Shown: piece after piece, positions 52,471-63,138 of the stretch
How positions within the stretch are numbered: position 1 is the first letter of the stretch
Layout: every line of letters starts with the position of its first letter
Assembly (NCBI GenBank): GCA_945881875.1
Contig: CAMCVH010000001.1
Location: 434,001 to 498,000, forward strand
From: Polynucleobacter meluiroseus
GTDB lineage: Bacteria > Pseudomonadota > Gammaproteobacteria > Burkholderiales > Burkholderiaceae
Reading direction: 5' to 3'
DNA: 64,000 bases
Notes under the pieces: generated by a model
What the model was told of the DNA's origin: nothing
Seen by the model: the letters and a program-made list of their open reading frames with translations, nothing else
The model's database searches: none
Translations under genes and position numbers: made by a program

Positions 52471-55335
52471 TTATTTAGACAGCACAAAACCTTTGAGCTT
52501 AGTAAATGCGCCGTCCACCAATGACTTCTGTTGATCTTGATGTAAGTGCGAATAACCACAGGCCGGTGACGCTGAAGCTGGGCGACCTGAGTAACCTAAC
52601 TTCTGACCTTCGGTCATGTTCTCGTGAATATTGTGTTGAATGAAGAACCAAGCACCCTGATTTTGTGGCTCATCTTGGCACCAAATAATCTCAGTTGCAT
52701 TCGGATACTTCTTCATTTCAGTTGCGAAAGCTTTGTGCGGGAAAGGATATAACTGCTCCACACGAATCAAAGCGATGTCATCTTGTTTTTTAGCTTCACG
52801 CGCTTTAACCAAGTCGTAGTAAACCTTGCCTGAACAGGCCACAACACGTGTCACTTTTTTAGCTTCAATACTGCTATCAAGCTCACCAATCACTGTTTTG
52901 AATTCACCTTTTGTGAAATCAGAAACCGGTGATGTCGCATCCTTATTTCTCAACAATGATTTCGGTGTCATGATGATCAAAGGCTTACGGAATTGACGAA
53001 TCATTTGACGACGCAACAAGTGGAAGATCTGAGATGCCGTTGTTGGTTGAACAACTTGCATATTCATATCAGCACATAACTGCATAAAGCGCTCAGGACG
53101 AGCAGATGAGTGCTCGGGACCTTGGCCTTCGTAACCATGAGGCAACATCAGCACTAGACCATTGACGCGACCCCATTTCACTTCACCTGAGGCAATAAAC
53201 TGATCAATAACAACTTGAGCACCGTTAACGAAGTCACCGAACTGAGCTTCCCAAATGGTAAGCGTATTAGGTTCAGCTGCAGCGTAGCCATATTCAAAAC
53301 CTAATACAGCCTCCTCTGACAATATGGAGTCAATCACCGTGAACGGTGCTTGATTATCAGCCACATTCTGCAATGGCACATAGGTACCGATATCCCACTT
53401 TTCACGGTTTTGATCATGGATCACAGCATGACGGTGCGTAAAAGTACCGCGACCTGAATCTTCGCCAGATAAACGAATGGGGTAACCACTCGCAACCAAA
53501 GAAGCAAAAGCCATGTGCTCGCCCATACCCCAGTCCACGTTCACCTCACCACGCCCCATTGCTGCACGGTTATTTAAAACGTTATCAACTAAGTTATGTG
53601 GTTTGAAACCTTCAGGCACTTTAGTAATGCGTTCTGCAATACGCTTCCACTCAGCAAGAGGGATCGCTGTATCGGCAGAATCTGTCCATTTTTTATTTAA
53701 AAAAGGCGCCCAATCAACCGCATACTTTCCTTTGAAGTTGGAGATCACTGGGTCAACTGTGTGCTTACCCTCATCCATCGCAGTGCGATAAGCTTTTGAC
53801 ATCTCATCACCACCACCAACTTCTAATACGCCTTGAGCTTCTAACTTATCGGCGTATAACTTGCGAGTACCAGGATGCTGAGCAATCTTTTTGTACATCA
53901 AAGGCTGCGTCAAAGCGGGTGTATCTTGCTCGTTGTGACCTAATTTACGAAAGCAAACAATGTCGATCGCCACATCTTTTTTGAAGGTACTACGATATTC
54001 AACGGCTAACTGGGTAGCAAAAACAACCGCTTCAGGATCATCTCCATTGACGTGCAGCACAGGAGCTTCGATTGTTTTTAAGATATCAGTACAGTAGAGA
54101 GTTGATCGCATGTCACGTGGATCTGATGTCGTAAAACCGATTTGGTTATTGATCACAATATGGATCGTGCCACCTGTGTGATAACCACGAACTTCGGCCA
54201 TCGCTAGAGTTTCTTGAACAACACCTTGACCAGCAATTGCGGCATCACCATGAACTAAAATTGGCATGACCTGATCACCCGTCAAATCACCTCGACGATC
54301 CATACGAGCGCGCACAGAACCCTCAACTACAGGGTTAACAATTTCCAAATGGGAAGGGTTAAATGCTAATGACAAGTGAACGGGACCGCCTGGCGTCGTC
54401 ACATCACTCGAGAAACCTTGGTGATACTTCACATCACCAGCAGGTAGATCTTCGGGAGCCGTATGATCAAACTCAGCAAATAGATCTTTAGGCATTTTAC
54501 CTAAAGTGTTCACTAAAACGTTAAGGCGACCTCGGTGTGCCATGCCGATCACAATTTCTTGAACACCAGCGGTACCGGCTACACGAACAATCTCATCCAT
54601 TGATGCAATAAAACTTTCACCACCCTCTAGTGAGAAGCGTTTTTGACCAACATACTTGGTATGCAGATAACGCTCTAAGCCTTCAGCTGCTGTTAATCTC
54701 TCAAGAACTTGTTTTTTCTTTTCAGGAGTAAATGTTGGAGTCGATCTGGCAGTTTCTAACTTCTCTTGCCACCAACGCTTGATCTTTTGATCAGCAATAT
54801 ACATAAACTCAGCACCAATCGTACCTGAGTAGGTTTGACGCAAGTTCTGCAACAACTCACGCAAAGGCATGCTGTCTTTGCCGAAGAAGGTGTTGCTTGT
54901 ATTGAATATGATGTCCATATCAGCATCACCCAAACCATAGAAAGCTGGGTCAAGCTCTGGAATATCTGGGCGCTCAGTGCGCTTGAGTGGATCTAAATCA
55001 GCCCAGCGATTACCCACGTTACGGTGGGCAGCAATTAACTGCTGAACAGCCACTCGCTTGCGACCTAATTCAGAATCAGCTGAATCATTGACTACTTTAA
55101 TTGGGCCTTGTTTAGCGCGCTCCGCAAATGCATTAACGATTGGAGCATGAGGCACATCATGTTTGGTGGATCCGTCAACAGCAGGCACTAGTTGAACATT
55201 ATCAAAATATTCACGCCAATAATCTGAGACAGAACCTGGATTCTTTAAATAAGCTTCGTAGAGATCTTCTACGTAAGGGGCGTTACCGCCAAAGAGATAA
55301 GAGCTACCCCTGTATGACTGCATCATATTGCTCAC
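52471..55335 (-). CDS. sucA: 2-oxoglutarate dehydrogenase E1
   Basis: SSYLFGGNAPYVEDLYEAYLKNPGSVSDYWREYFDN; GMAHRGRLNVLVNTLGK; GEDSGRGTFTHRHAV. Confidence 0.97.
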   Translation of the reverse strand: MSNMMQSYRGSSYLFGGNAPYVEDLYEAYLKNPGSVSDYWREYFDNVQLVPAVDGSTKHDVPHAPIVNAFAERAKQGPIKVVNDSADSELGRKRVAVQQLIAAHRNVGNRWADLDPLKRTERPDIPELDPAFYGLGDADMDIIFNTSNTFFGKDSMPLRELLQNLRQTYSGTIGAEFMYIADQKIKRWWQEKLETARSTPTFTPEKKKQVLERLTAAEGLERYLHTKYVGQKRFSLEGGESFIASMDEIVRVAGTAGVQEIVIGMAHRGRLNVLVNTLGKMPKDLFAEFDHTAPEDLPAGDVKYHQGFSSDVTTPGGPVHLSLAFNPSHLEIVNPVVEGSVRARMDRRGDLTGDQVMPILVHGDAAIAGQGVVQETLAMAEVRGYHTGGTIHIVINNQIGFTTSDPRDMRSTLYCTDILKTIEAPVLHVNGDDPEAVVFATQLAVEYRSTFKKDVAIDIVCFRKLGHNEQDTPALTQPLMYKKIAQHPGTRKLYADKLEAQGVLEVGGGDEMSKAYRTAMDEGKHTVDPVISNFKGKYAVDWAPFLNKKWTDSADTAIPLAEWKRIAERITKVPEGFKPHNLVDNVLNNRAAMGRGEVNVDWGMGEHMAFASLVASGYPIRLSGEDSGRGTFTHRHAVIHDQNREKWDIGTYVPLQNVADNQAPFTVIDSILSEEAVLGFEYGYAAAEPNTLTIWEAQFGDFVNGAQVVIDQFIASGEVKWGRVNGLVLMLPHGYEGQGPEHSSARPERFMQLCADMNMQVVQPTTASQIFHLLRRQMIRQFRKPLIIMTPKSLLRNKDATSPVSDFTKGEFKTVIGELDSSIEAKKVTRVVACSGKVYYDLVKAREAKKQDDIALIRVEQLYPFPHKAFATEMKKYPNATEIIWCQDEPQNQGAWFFIQHNIHENMTEGQKLGYSGRPASASPACGYSHLHQDQQKSLVDGAFTKLKGFVLSK

Positions 55336-55443
55336 CTTTCATCGGGTATCCCGAGTTTGTAGTGGGTTAAACCTTCCGCGACACGGCTTGACCGATTAGC
55401 GGATTGCGAACGAGTTGTAAGTACTACGGAGAAATCTCCGTAG
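55336..55443 (-). promoter_or_regulatory. Structured 5' leader of sucA, candidate sucA RNA motif
   Basis: Minus-strand leader contains CTACGGAGA/TCTCCGTAG, nested CCGC..CGG..CCG..GCGG and TCGGG-ATA-CCCGA stems just before the SD AAAGGTGAG. Confidence 0.55.
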
Positions 55444-55569
55444 ATATAAGCTTAACACGCCTAAACTCCGTTTTGTTTTACTTTTTTGTGAAAAAACAAT
55501 GTAAACCATATCTTTGAGACACGAAGTTAAGTTTTTTCCCAGCTCAATTAGAGGGTGGCCTACCCCCTT

Positions 55570-55589
55570 TTGTAGGAAATTTCCTACAA
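55570..55589. promoter_or_regulatory. 20-bp perfect palindrome TTGTAGGAAATTTCCTACAA
   Basis: Directly visible perfect inverted repeat 80 bp upstream of the regulator ATG at 55669. Confidence 0.8.
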
Positions 55590-55668
55590 GAAAATCTGAA
55601 ATGTCTGATATTCAAGAGACAAAATCCTATTTACGATTTCATTTCCTTAGATAACTTAACAGGAAATA

Positions 55669-56358
55669 ATGATGAAAATCAGGAACGTAGAAAATCCTAA
55701 GGATTTCTTGAGTACACGCCAAAGCGCGCGTCATCTTCAAGTATCACTGGGTACCGTCCAAAAGATGGTTGAAACTGGCGAATTACTGGCTTGGAAAACC
55801 CAAGGTGGTCATCGTCGAATCCTCATGTCTTCACTTGAGCAACTCCTTAAAAGGAGACGTTTAGGTATTCGTGAGCGTTGCGGCACACAGTTTTTGCTGC
55901 TTGCTGTGTTTAGGCGCCAAGAAAGCTTTGAGGAATTTACAAGCTTAACGACTTCCTGGAAATCAGAAGTTGACCTGCATCTTTGTGCTGATACTCTTGA
56001 AGCATTGATGCAATCAGTGTCTTTAGCTCCAGATGTCATTTACCTAGATTCAGCCATATCACCTGTGGAACAGGTTCACCTACTCCATTACTTGAGTAAA
56101 AATACCCATACAAAACATATTCCTGTTTTGGTGGAGTCTAATTTCTTGAAATTACATCCTCAGGTACTTAAAGTGACTGCAGATGGCTCAATAGATAACA
56201 AGAGTCGAATTGGGAGAAAACCATCTCATAATCCGATGATTAGACCCTATCAAAAAGAAGCTTTGTTACTGGAAAATGGAGAGATTAATCCTAGATTCTC
56301 AGAAAAATTAGAGCATCTGATTTTAGATTGTATGGCCAAGAAATGCGAAAGGACCTGA
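55669..56358 (+). CDS. Excisionase/MerR-type HTH fused to a receiver-like domain, putative regulator
   Basis: FLSTRQSARHLQVSLGTVQKMVETGELLAWKTQGGHRRI; APDVIYLDSAISPVEQVHLLHYLSKNTHTKHIPVLV resembles a degenerate REC domain. Confidence 0.78.
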   Translation: MMKIRNVENPKDFLSTRQSARHLQVSLGTVQKMVETGELLAWKTQGGHRRILMSSLEQLLKRRRLGIRERCGTQFLLLAVFRRQESFEEFTSLTTSWKSEVDLHLCADTLEALMQSVSLAPDVIYLDSAISPVEQVHLLHYLSKNTHTKHIPVLVESNFLKLHPQVLKVTADGSIDNKSRIGRKPSHNPMIRPYQKEALLLENGEINPRFSEKLEHLILDCMAKKCERT

Positions 56359-56401
56359 TCAACAGGCCCTCACATCAAACTAGTTAGTCAATTAACTATT
56401 A

Positions 56402-56686
56402 TTAAATAGTAAATCGACTACGGTCTTGACCTTCTATCCATTTAGGAGCTTTACCGCGTCCAGTCCAAGTTTCACCTGTGGCTGGATTGCGGTATTTTGC
56501 AGTCACCTTACCGCCAGGAGATCCCGCCATACCTTTACGTGCAAATATGTCAGCTGCAGTTAATTTATATTGCTCAATAATAGCTTTTGCTTTTGCGACA
56601 CCTTCAGCTTTTTCACGAGCCTTAACTTCAATAATTTGCTTTTCTAAAGCTTCTTTTTGAGCCATTAACTCTTGATACGTAGCCAT
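56402..56686 (-). CDS. H-NS family nucleoid-associated protein
   Basis: C-terminal KVTAKYRNPATGETWTGRGKAPKWIEG DNA-binding motif. Confidence 0.93.
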   Translation of the reverse strand: MATYQELMAQKEALEKQIIEVKAREKAEGVAKAKAIIEQYKLTAADIFARKGMAGSPGGKVTAKYRNPATGETWTGRGKAPKWIEGQDRSRFTI

Positions 56687-56877
56687 TTATTCTCCGTTTA
56701 ATTACTGTAATCGTTGATTATGTTTATATTAATTAAGATCATTCAATATCTATGAGACTGATTATATACACATAATAAAGATTAACTAATAATTTAGTGA
56801 ATAAATTTTATTAAAGCTTATATTATCTATAGAAACTTTAAATTAATTATTTTCTATATAAATATAAAGCGCTACTA

Positions 56878-57249
56878 TTAACCTCCTGGGCTAGCAGGCA
56901 CAACTTTCCAAGACTCTTGGCAAGTTTGTACATAAGGATAATAAGTTTGACTGGACTGGCAGTAATACCAAACTGGGGGCAAGTTTTGCGCTAAAAAGGG
57001 CTGCGGTGGGGGTGGCGGTGGCGCCAAGACGATCGGAGCTCTCTGGACATAAACTGGTTCAGAATAAACAACTCTAGGCTGAGTGATTGAATAAACAACC
57101 AAACCACCCACAACAGCGGGGAATACCCAATGACCTGAGCTGCGATGAGAATGATGACCGTGATGATGTCTACCCCCAGCAAAGACATTGCCCGATAACA
57201 ATACTCCAATCAAAACAAAGCTACCGAGAATTTTCTTGAAACTGGACAT
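56878..57249 (-). CDS. Exported His-rich / poly-Pro hypothetical protein
   Basis: Signal peptide; GGRHHHGHHSHRSSGH; APPPPPPQPFLAQNLPPVWYYCQSSQTYYPYVQTCQESWKVVP. Confidence 0.8.
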   Translation of the reverse strand: MSSFKKILGSFVLIGVLLSGNVFAGGRHHHGHHSHRSSGHWVFPAVVGGLVVYSITQPRVVYSEPVYVQRAPIVLAPPPPPPQPFLAQNLPPVWYYCQSSQTYYPYVQTCQESWKVVPASPGG

Positions 57250-57354
57250 ATCGACTCCTTATTAGTTAAACCTATAACGAATGGATATTCTTTTTGGTTG
57301 ACTCCTGAAACAAAGATATTCGCCTCAGAGCGACTAAACATTATTAATAAATCA

Positions 57355-58194
57355 CTAATCTATTAGTGAGGTATCGACTTTACCGGTTGAGATGATTCTC
57401 TGAATGGCTGTCATAACCTCTTTTTCTTTACCTCGAAACCCATGCTCAGTAAAAGCATTGCAAGCAGGTCCGCTCATATTGCTACTGCCAGTCACAGTCA
57501 CTAAAACTAGACCAAACTTATCTGTAATACTTTTGGCTCCAGAGTAAGTCGTGAGGTGGCAAGGGTCATCGCGATGGTGGACAAAAATTTGAGGAATTTT
57601 CGATTTCTTGTAATCAAAGCCACCTAGTTCGCGATAAGAATTTCTGCTGTAAGGCTCCGTGATAGATGCTGTATGAATAGCACCGTTATAAATGTAAGGC
57701 TCATAAGTAGACATGAACGATGAAGAAACCGTTCCCATGCTAGTTCCTACAATCCATACATTTTTGATGCTCGGCTTCATTTGTTTAACAAGTTGCACCA
57801 ATTGAGCAACATCTTGATGGCGCATCAAAGAGGCCTGGTAAGAACTTGAACAATAATCACCACTATCAGAGCGACAATCAACTACAAGTGTTGCCATCTC
57901 ATTGTTGATTAAGTGTTGGCGGGCTCTGATTAGAAAATTACCTTTGAGCCTAGATGAGATCATTTCATTATTTTCTACAACCGGTCTCACAACAGAGGGA
58001 TATCCGGGCAGAAGGACTGCAAGATGAGTCGGCTGACTTGAGTTGTTTTTCAAAGATAGAACACCCTCTTGCTTGGTGCCACCTTGCAAATCCACTATGA
58101 CTAACTGCTCATAAGGATTCTCTGATGAGGAAGGTGTCTGAGCATTAACAAAACTACTGATAGTCAAACATAAATAAAAAAATAATTTTTTCAT
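57355..58194 (-). CDS. Exported alpha/beta-hydrolase-like protein
   Basis: Signal peptide; [17 protein letters not shown] (GxSxG); late HGF possible catalytic His. Confidence 0.78.
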   Translation of the reverse strand: MKKLFFYLCLTISSFVNAQTPSSSENPYEQLVIVDLQGGTKQEGVLSLKNNSSQPTHLAVLLPGYPSVVRPVVENNEMISSRLKGNFLIRARQHLINNEMATLVVDCRSDSGDYCSSSYQASLMRHQDVAQLVQLVKQMKPSIKNVWIVGTSMGTVSSSFMSTYEPYIYNGAIHTASITEPYSRNSYRELGGFDYKKSKIPQIFVHHRDDPCHLTTYSGAKSITDKFGLVLVTVTGSSNMSGPACNAFTEHGFRGKEKEVMTAIQRIISTGKVDTSLID

Positions 58195-58223
58195 GGGAAG
58201 TCACCTCAACAAAGAAAATTAGT

Positions 58224-58300
58224 TGGTCGGGACGAGAGGATTTGAACCTCCGACCACTTGCACCCCATGCAAGTACGCTACCAGGCTGCGCTACGTCCCG
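58224..58300 (-). tRNA. tRNA-Pro (anticodon GGG), CCA encoded
   Basis: Reverse strand CGGGACGTAGCGCAGCCTGGTAGCGTACTTGCATGGGGTGCAAGTGGTCGGAGGTTCAAATCCTCTCGTCCCGACCA. Confidence 0.95.
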
Positions 58301-58320
58301 AAAAAACTTCGATTATTGTA

Positions 58321-58671
58321 TCAACTAGAGAGGATGCGGAGAATCGCTTGCAACTCATCACGCAATGATGAATCAGAAGCTGGTTGAGCACTACTATCGC
58401 CCAATCGAATTCTGGCTCCGCTGATCGTAAAACCCTCTTCATAGAGCAACTCTCGGATTCTGCGAATAAGAACTACTTCATGGTGTTGATAGTAACGACG
58501 GTTACCGCGTCGCTTCTGAGGCTTTAGCTGATTGAATTCTTGTTCCCAATAACGGAGTACGTGCGGCTTCACTTCACAAAGCTCACCCACCTCACCAATG
58601 GTGAAGTAGCGTTTCGCTGGAATTGGAGGGAGAGATTCCCCGGCAATCATGCCGTTATCAAGCTTTTCCAT
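58321..58671 (-). CDS. MerR family transcriptional regulator
   Basis: [42 protein letters not shown]. Confidence 0.93.
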   Translation of the reverse strand: MEKLDNGMIAGESLPPIPAKRYFTIGEVGELCEVKPHVLRYWEQEFNQLKPQKRRGNRRYYQHHEVVLIRRIRELLYEEGFTISGARIRLGDSSAQPASDSSLRDELQAILRILSS

Positions 58672-58683
58672 AATTGAAACTCG

Positions 58684-58983
58684 TTAGAGTTTAGGATCGA
58701 CCTTATCTTTTAGCTTTTGACTGGCGTGGAATGTCACCACACGTCTAGCTGAAATAGGAACTAACTCACCTGTTTTAGGGTTGCGTCCTGGTCTTGCAGA
58801 TTTTTCACGTAACTGGAAGTTACCGAAGCCTGAAATTTTTACATCAACTCCAGAATCCAAAGATGAACTGACCGTTTCAAAGAATGCATCAATTAAATCT
58901 TTCGCTTCACGCTTATTTAAACCAACATGGTCAAATAATGCGTCTGATAATTCTGCTTTAGTAATCGTGCCCGCTTCACTCAT
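58684..58983 (-). CDS. ihfA: Integration host factor subunit alpha
   Basis: [65 protein letters not shown]. Confidence 0.96.
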   Translation of the reverse strand: MSEAGTITKAELSDALFDHVGLNKREAKDLIDAFFETVSSSLDSGVDVKISGFGNFQLREKSARPGRNPKTGELVPISARRVVTFHASQKLKDKVDPKL

Positions 58984-59036
58984 ATCAGGTCTCCGCTTCT
59001 CTTTAGATTCTTAATGGTTAATTAATTATTAGTCTG

Positions 59037-61478
59037 TTAACGAATTCTAACTTGGCATTTTACGCTCATAGCGTCAAGCAAACTAGAAATTACTGGTTCA
59101 ATCTGTGCATCTTGTAATGTACCTGATTCGTCTGCCAAAGTGATACGAAATGCCAAACTCCTCTCAGTCGCAGCCATACCGCCCATGCGCCCCTCTGAAG
59201 GCTTGAACTCGTCAAACAAATCAATTTTCTTAATTAAAGGCTGCTTAGATGATCTCATCGCATCGATTAATTGTGCTACAGAAATAGATTGCTGCACCAC
59301 AACAGCCAAATCGCGAGTCACCTCAGGGAACTTGCTGATAGGAGCAATTGTTGGCAATCCAATATCTTGGATAACTGCCCAATCCATCTCAAACATAACT
59401 GGCGCACTAGGTAGACCATAAGCTTGCTGCCAACGAGGGTGTAACTCACCAATAAAACCTAATGGGATCTCTTTGCCACGCTTTTTAATTGAAATTTGTG
59501 CACTGCGTCCCGGATGTAAGGCTGGGTGCTCTGTTTTATGAGCTTTAAATTCTAAAGGTGCCAAAAGTGCTTCTAGATCACCCTTGACGTCAAAGAAGTC
59601 GATCGCACGACTTGGCGCGCCCCATTGCTCTGGTAGCGCTGAACCATAAGCCAAACCCGCCACTCGCACAGGTTGATCGTAACCAGCAATACTTAATTCA
59701 CCAACTTGAGCTTCTGGATTTCTCTGGAATGTACGGCCTACTTCGAATAAACGAACACGAGTCGCCTTGCGATTTAAATTTTGACGTAAATTTTGTACCA
59801 ATCCACCAATCAAATTACTACGCATCACTGAATACTGGCTAGCAATCGGATTTAAAACTTTAATGGGGTTGGCATTACCAGCTAACTGTACTTCGGTATC
59901 CGCATCAATGAACCCAAAGTTCATCACTTCTTGGTAGGCTCTGCCTGCAAGCGCGTGACGCAATTGATGGATGCCACGCTTGGGCTCTTGAGTGCCTTGC
60001 ATGCGCTGCTCTGCCACCGGTGGGTTAGCTGAAATGTTTTCAAAACCATAGAGTCTGGCAACTTCTTCAATCAGGTCTTCTTCAATTTCAATATCGAAAC
60101 GGTGACTAGGGGCTTTAACTACAAATGCTTCATTGCCTTCACGTTGGTAAGTTAAACCAATGCGATCAAAAAGAGATGCAATGACATCCGCCGTCAATGG
60201 CACGCCAATAACTTTTTGTGCACGAGCAACTCTTAGACGAACCTCAGAGCGTTCAGGAAAGTTAACGATCTGATCATCAACAGGGCCTAACTGACCGCCA
60301 CAAATCTGAGTAATCAATGTAGAAACAAATTCAAGGGCATTGACGGTGCTAGCGGGGTCGACGCCACGCTCAAAGCGATGCGCCGCATCAGTTGAGAAAT
60401 TAAATCTTCTGCTGCGACCTTGGATAGCTGATGGCCACCAGAAAGCAGATTCGAGATAAATGTCTTGTGTGTCTAATGTGACAGAGCTTGGGTTGCCACC
60501 CATGATGCCTGCCATACTTTCTACACCGTTAGCATCAGCAATCACGCCAACACCTTGGCCATTGTTAGGTGCTACAGAAACTGTTTGACCATTCAATAGT
60601 TCTAATTGTTCTCCATCACGACCCCAACGAACAGTCAGATCACCTTTGATTTTGTTCAAATCAAATACATGCGTTGGTTGCCCAATTGCCAACATCGCAT
60701 AGTTTGAAATATCTACCAAAGCAGAAATACTTCTTTGACCAGCGCCTTCTAAACAGTGCACCATCCATTCTGGTGTTTTGGCTTTGGCATTAACGCCTTT
60801 GATCACACGACCAGCGAAGCGACCACAGAGATCTTTATTCTCTATAGTGACTTTAAGAGTGTCTTGAATACCACTCTTTTGAGCCTCAATCTTTGGAGCA
60901 CATAGTTTGGCGCCGGTGATCGCTGAGACTTCGCGCGCTACACCCAAAATAGATAAACAATCGGCTTTGTTGGGAGTTAACTTGATGATAAAAATAGTGT
61001 CATCGAGTTTTAAGTACTCACGAATATCTTGTCCAACTGGGGCATCCGCAGCGAGCTCCATGATGCCTTCAGAGTCTTGACCAACACCTAGTTCGCGACC
61101 TGAACACAACATACCCTGAGATTCAACACCGCGCAACTTACCTAACTTGATAGCGAATGGTTTGCCACCCTCTTCAGATGATGGCAATTGCGCACCGACC
61201 AAAGCACATGGGATTTTTATGCCAACGCGAGCGTTCGGTGCACCGCAAACAATTTGTAATGTTTCGCCACCAGCATTGACTTTGCAAACACGGAGGCGAT
61301 CTGCATCTGGGTGTTGTGCAGCTTCTAAAATTTCTGCAACAACCACTTGTGTGAATGGCGGTGCTAAAGGACGAGTTTCTTCAACTTCAAGACCTGCCAT
61401 GGTTAAAGCATGTGACAACTGCTCCGTTGTCATGTCAGGATTAACGTATTGTCTGAGCCAGGATTCTGAAAATTGCAT
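59037..61478 (-). CDS. pheT: Phenylalanyl-tRNA synthetase beta subunit
   Basis: MQFSESWLRQYVNPDMTTEQLSHALTMAGLEVEE; tRNA-binding and B5 domains. Confidence 0.97.
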   Translation of the reverse strand: MQFSESWLRQYVNPDMTTEQLSHALTMAGLEVEETRPLAPPFTQVVVAEILEAAQHPDADRLRVCKVNAGGETLQIVCGAPNARVGIKIPCALVGAQLPSSEEGGKPFAIKLGKLRGVESQGMLCSGRELGVGQDSEGIMELAADAPVGQDIREYLKLDDTIFIIKLTPNKADCLSILGVAREVSAITGAKLCAPKIEAQKSGIQDTLKVTIENKDLCGRFAGRVIKGVNAKAKTPEWMVHCLEGAGQRSISALVDISNYAMLAIGQPTHVFDLNKIKGDLTVRWGRDGEQLELLNGQTVSVAPNNGQGVGVIADANGVESMAGIMGGNPSSVTLDTQDIYLESAFWWPSAIQGRSRRFNFSTDAAHRFERGVDPASTVNALEFVSTLITQICGGQLGPVDDQIVNFPERSEVRLRVARAQKVIGVPLTADVIASLFDRIGLTYQREGNEAFVVKAPSHRFDIEIEEDLIEEVARLYGFENISANPPVAEQRMQGTQEPKRGIHQLRHALAGRAYQEVMNFGFIDADTEVQLAGNANPIKVLNPIASQYSVMRSNLIGGLVQNLRQNLNRKATRVRLFEVGRTFQRNPEAQVGELSIAGYDQPVRVAGLAYGSALPEQWGAPSRAIDFFDVKGDLEALLAPLEFKAHKTEHPALHPGRSAQISIKKRGKEIPLGFIGELHPRWQQAYGLPSAPVMFEMDWAVIQDIGLPTIAPISKFPEVTRDLAVVVQQSISVAQLIDAMRSSKQPLIKKIDLFDEFKPSEGRMGGMAATERSLAFRITLADESGTLQDAQIEPVISSLLDAMSVKCQVRIR

Positions 61479-61497
61479 GGTGGTTGCTCAGTCTGAT

Positions 61498-62544
61498 TTA
61501 AGCTGGAAATTGAGATAAGAAACGAATGTCGTTTTCAAAGAACAAACGCAAATCGTCAATACCATAGCGCAACATCGTCAAGCGCTCTAAACCTGAGCCA
61601 AACGCAAATCCAATATAACGCTCAGGGTCTAATCCCATATTACGAAGTACGGTTGGATGAACTTGCCCTGCTCCTGAAATTTCTAACCAACGGCCCGCTA
61701 ATTTTCCTGAACCAAAAGCCATATCAATTTCTGCTGAAGGTTCAGTAAACGGGAAATACGATGGGCGGAAACGAACATCAATGGCATCCGTTTCAAAGAA
61801 TGTTTTTAAGAAGTCGGTGTAGACACCTTTGAGATCTGCAAACGAAACATTTTCTGCAATCCATAAACCTTCTACCTGATTGAACATCGGAGAATGCGTG
61901 GCATCACTATCCACTCGATAAGTTCTACCTGGAGCAATAACTTTGATCGGTGGCATCACCGCATCTTTGGCATATTTAGCTACATGAGCACTGGCATATC
62001 GAACTTGCATCGGGCTAGTGTGCGTACGTAACAGCAATGGTTTATTTTTTTCATCGACACCTTCAACATAGAAGGTATCTTGCATTGATCTTGCTGGATG
62101 ATTTTCTGGGCTATTAAGTGCCGTGAAATTGAACCAATCGTTTTCAATTTCAGGACCATCAGCCACATCAAATCCAATGGATCTGAAAATTTGTTCAACA
62201 CGTTCCCAAGTGCGCATGACAGGATGCAAACTACCGACATCTTGACCGCGACCAGGCAAAGTCACATCAATAGCTTCGGCACTTAAACGCGCTTCTAAAA
62301 CGGCATCCGCTAAAGCTTGACGACGCTCATTAAGCGCTGCTTCTACGGCTGATTTAATTTGGTTGATTTCTGCGCCGGCTGCTTTGCGTGCCTCAGGATC
62401 TAACGCACCTAGCGACTTCAGACGCTCTGTGAGAATTCCGGATTTACCGAGGTAGCGTGCCTTGGCGTCTTCGAGGGCCGCCGAATCGGCGGCACCATCG
62501 AAGTCCCGCTTGGCATCCTCGACAACTTGGTCGAGTGAAACCAT
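61498..62544 (-). CDS. pheS: Phenylalanyl-tRNA synthetase alpha subunit
   Basis: [61 protein letters not shown]. Confidence 0.97.
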   Translation of the reverse strand: MVSLDQVVEDAKRDFDGAADSAALEDAKARYLGKSGILTERLKSLGALDPEARKAAGAEINQIKSAVEAALNERRQALADAVLEARLSAEAIDVTLPGRGQDVGSLHPVMRTWERVEQIFRSIGFDVADGPEIENDWFNFTALNSPENHPARSMQDTFYVEGVDEKNKPLLLRTHTSPMQVRYASAHVAKYAKDAVMPPIKVIAPGRTYRVDSDATHSPMFNQVEGLWIAENVSFADLKGVYTDFLKTFFETDAIDVRFRPSYFPFTEPSAEIDMAFGSGKLAGRWLEISGAGQVHPTVLRNMGLDPERYIGFAFGSGLERLTMLRYGIDDLRLFFENDIRFLSQFPA

Positions 62545-62557
62545 ATGCGGGCCCTAC

Positions 62558-62917
62558 TTACGCTGCTACTACTGTTTTGATACGAGCGACTAAAGCAGCA
62601 AATGCTGGCTTGTCGTTGATCGCCATGTCAGATAGAACCTTACGGTCTAACTCAACACCAGATCTCTTCATACCATTCATGAAGACGCTGTATGTCACGT
62701 CGTACTGACGAACAGCAGCATTGATACGTGCAATCCACAAAGCACGGAATACGCGCTTCTTATTACGACGGTCGCGATAGGCGTACTGACCTGCACGCAT
62801 AACCGCTTGTTTAGCAATACGGAATACATTCTTACGACGGCCACGGTAACCCTTGGCAGCATCGATAACTTTTTTATGACGGGCTCTAGCTGTAACCCCG
62901 CGTTTGACTCTTGGCAT
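62558..62917 (-). CDS. rplT: 50S ribosomal protein L20
   Basis: [51 protein letters not shown]. Confidence 0.98.
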   Translation of the reverse strand: MPRVKRGVTARARHKKVIDAAKGYRGRRKNVFRIAKQAVMRAGQYAYRDRRNKKRVFRALWIARINAAVRQYDVTYSVFMNGMKRSGVELDRKVLSDMAINDKPAFAALVARIKTVVAA

Positions 62918-62940
62918 TTGATTCTCCTATTCGTCTGAGG

Positions 62941-63138
62941 TTAAGCGTAAGGCATCATAGCGCGTACTGATTTCACATCTGAATCATGTACGGCAACTGC
63001 ACCGCGAAGGTGACGTTTATTCTTCGTCGTCTTCTTGGTAAGAATATGGCGCTTGAACGCTTGACCACGTTTAATAGAACCGCCTGCGCGAACTCTAAAA
63101 CGCTTAGCTGCACCGCTTTTCGTTTTCATCTTGGGCAT
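62941..63138 (-). CDS. rpmI: 50S ribosomal protein L35
   Basis: [46 protein letters not shown]. Confidence 0.97.
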   Translation of the reverse strand: MPKMKTKSGAAKRFRVRAGGSIKRGQAFKRHILTKKTTKNKRHLRGAVAVHDSDVKSVRAMMPYA

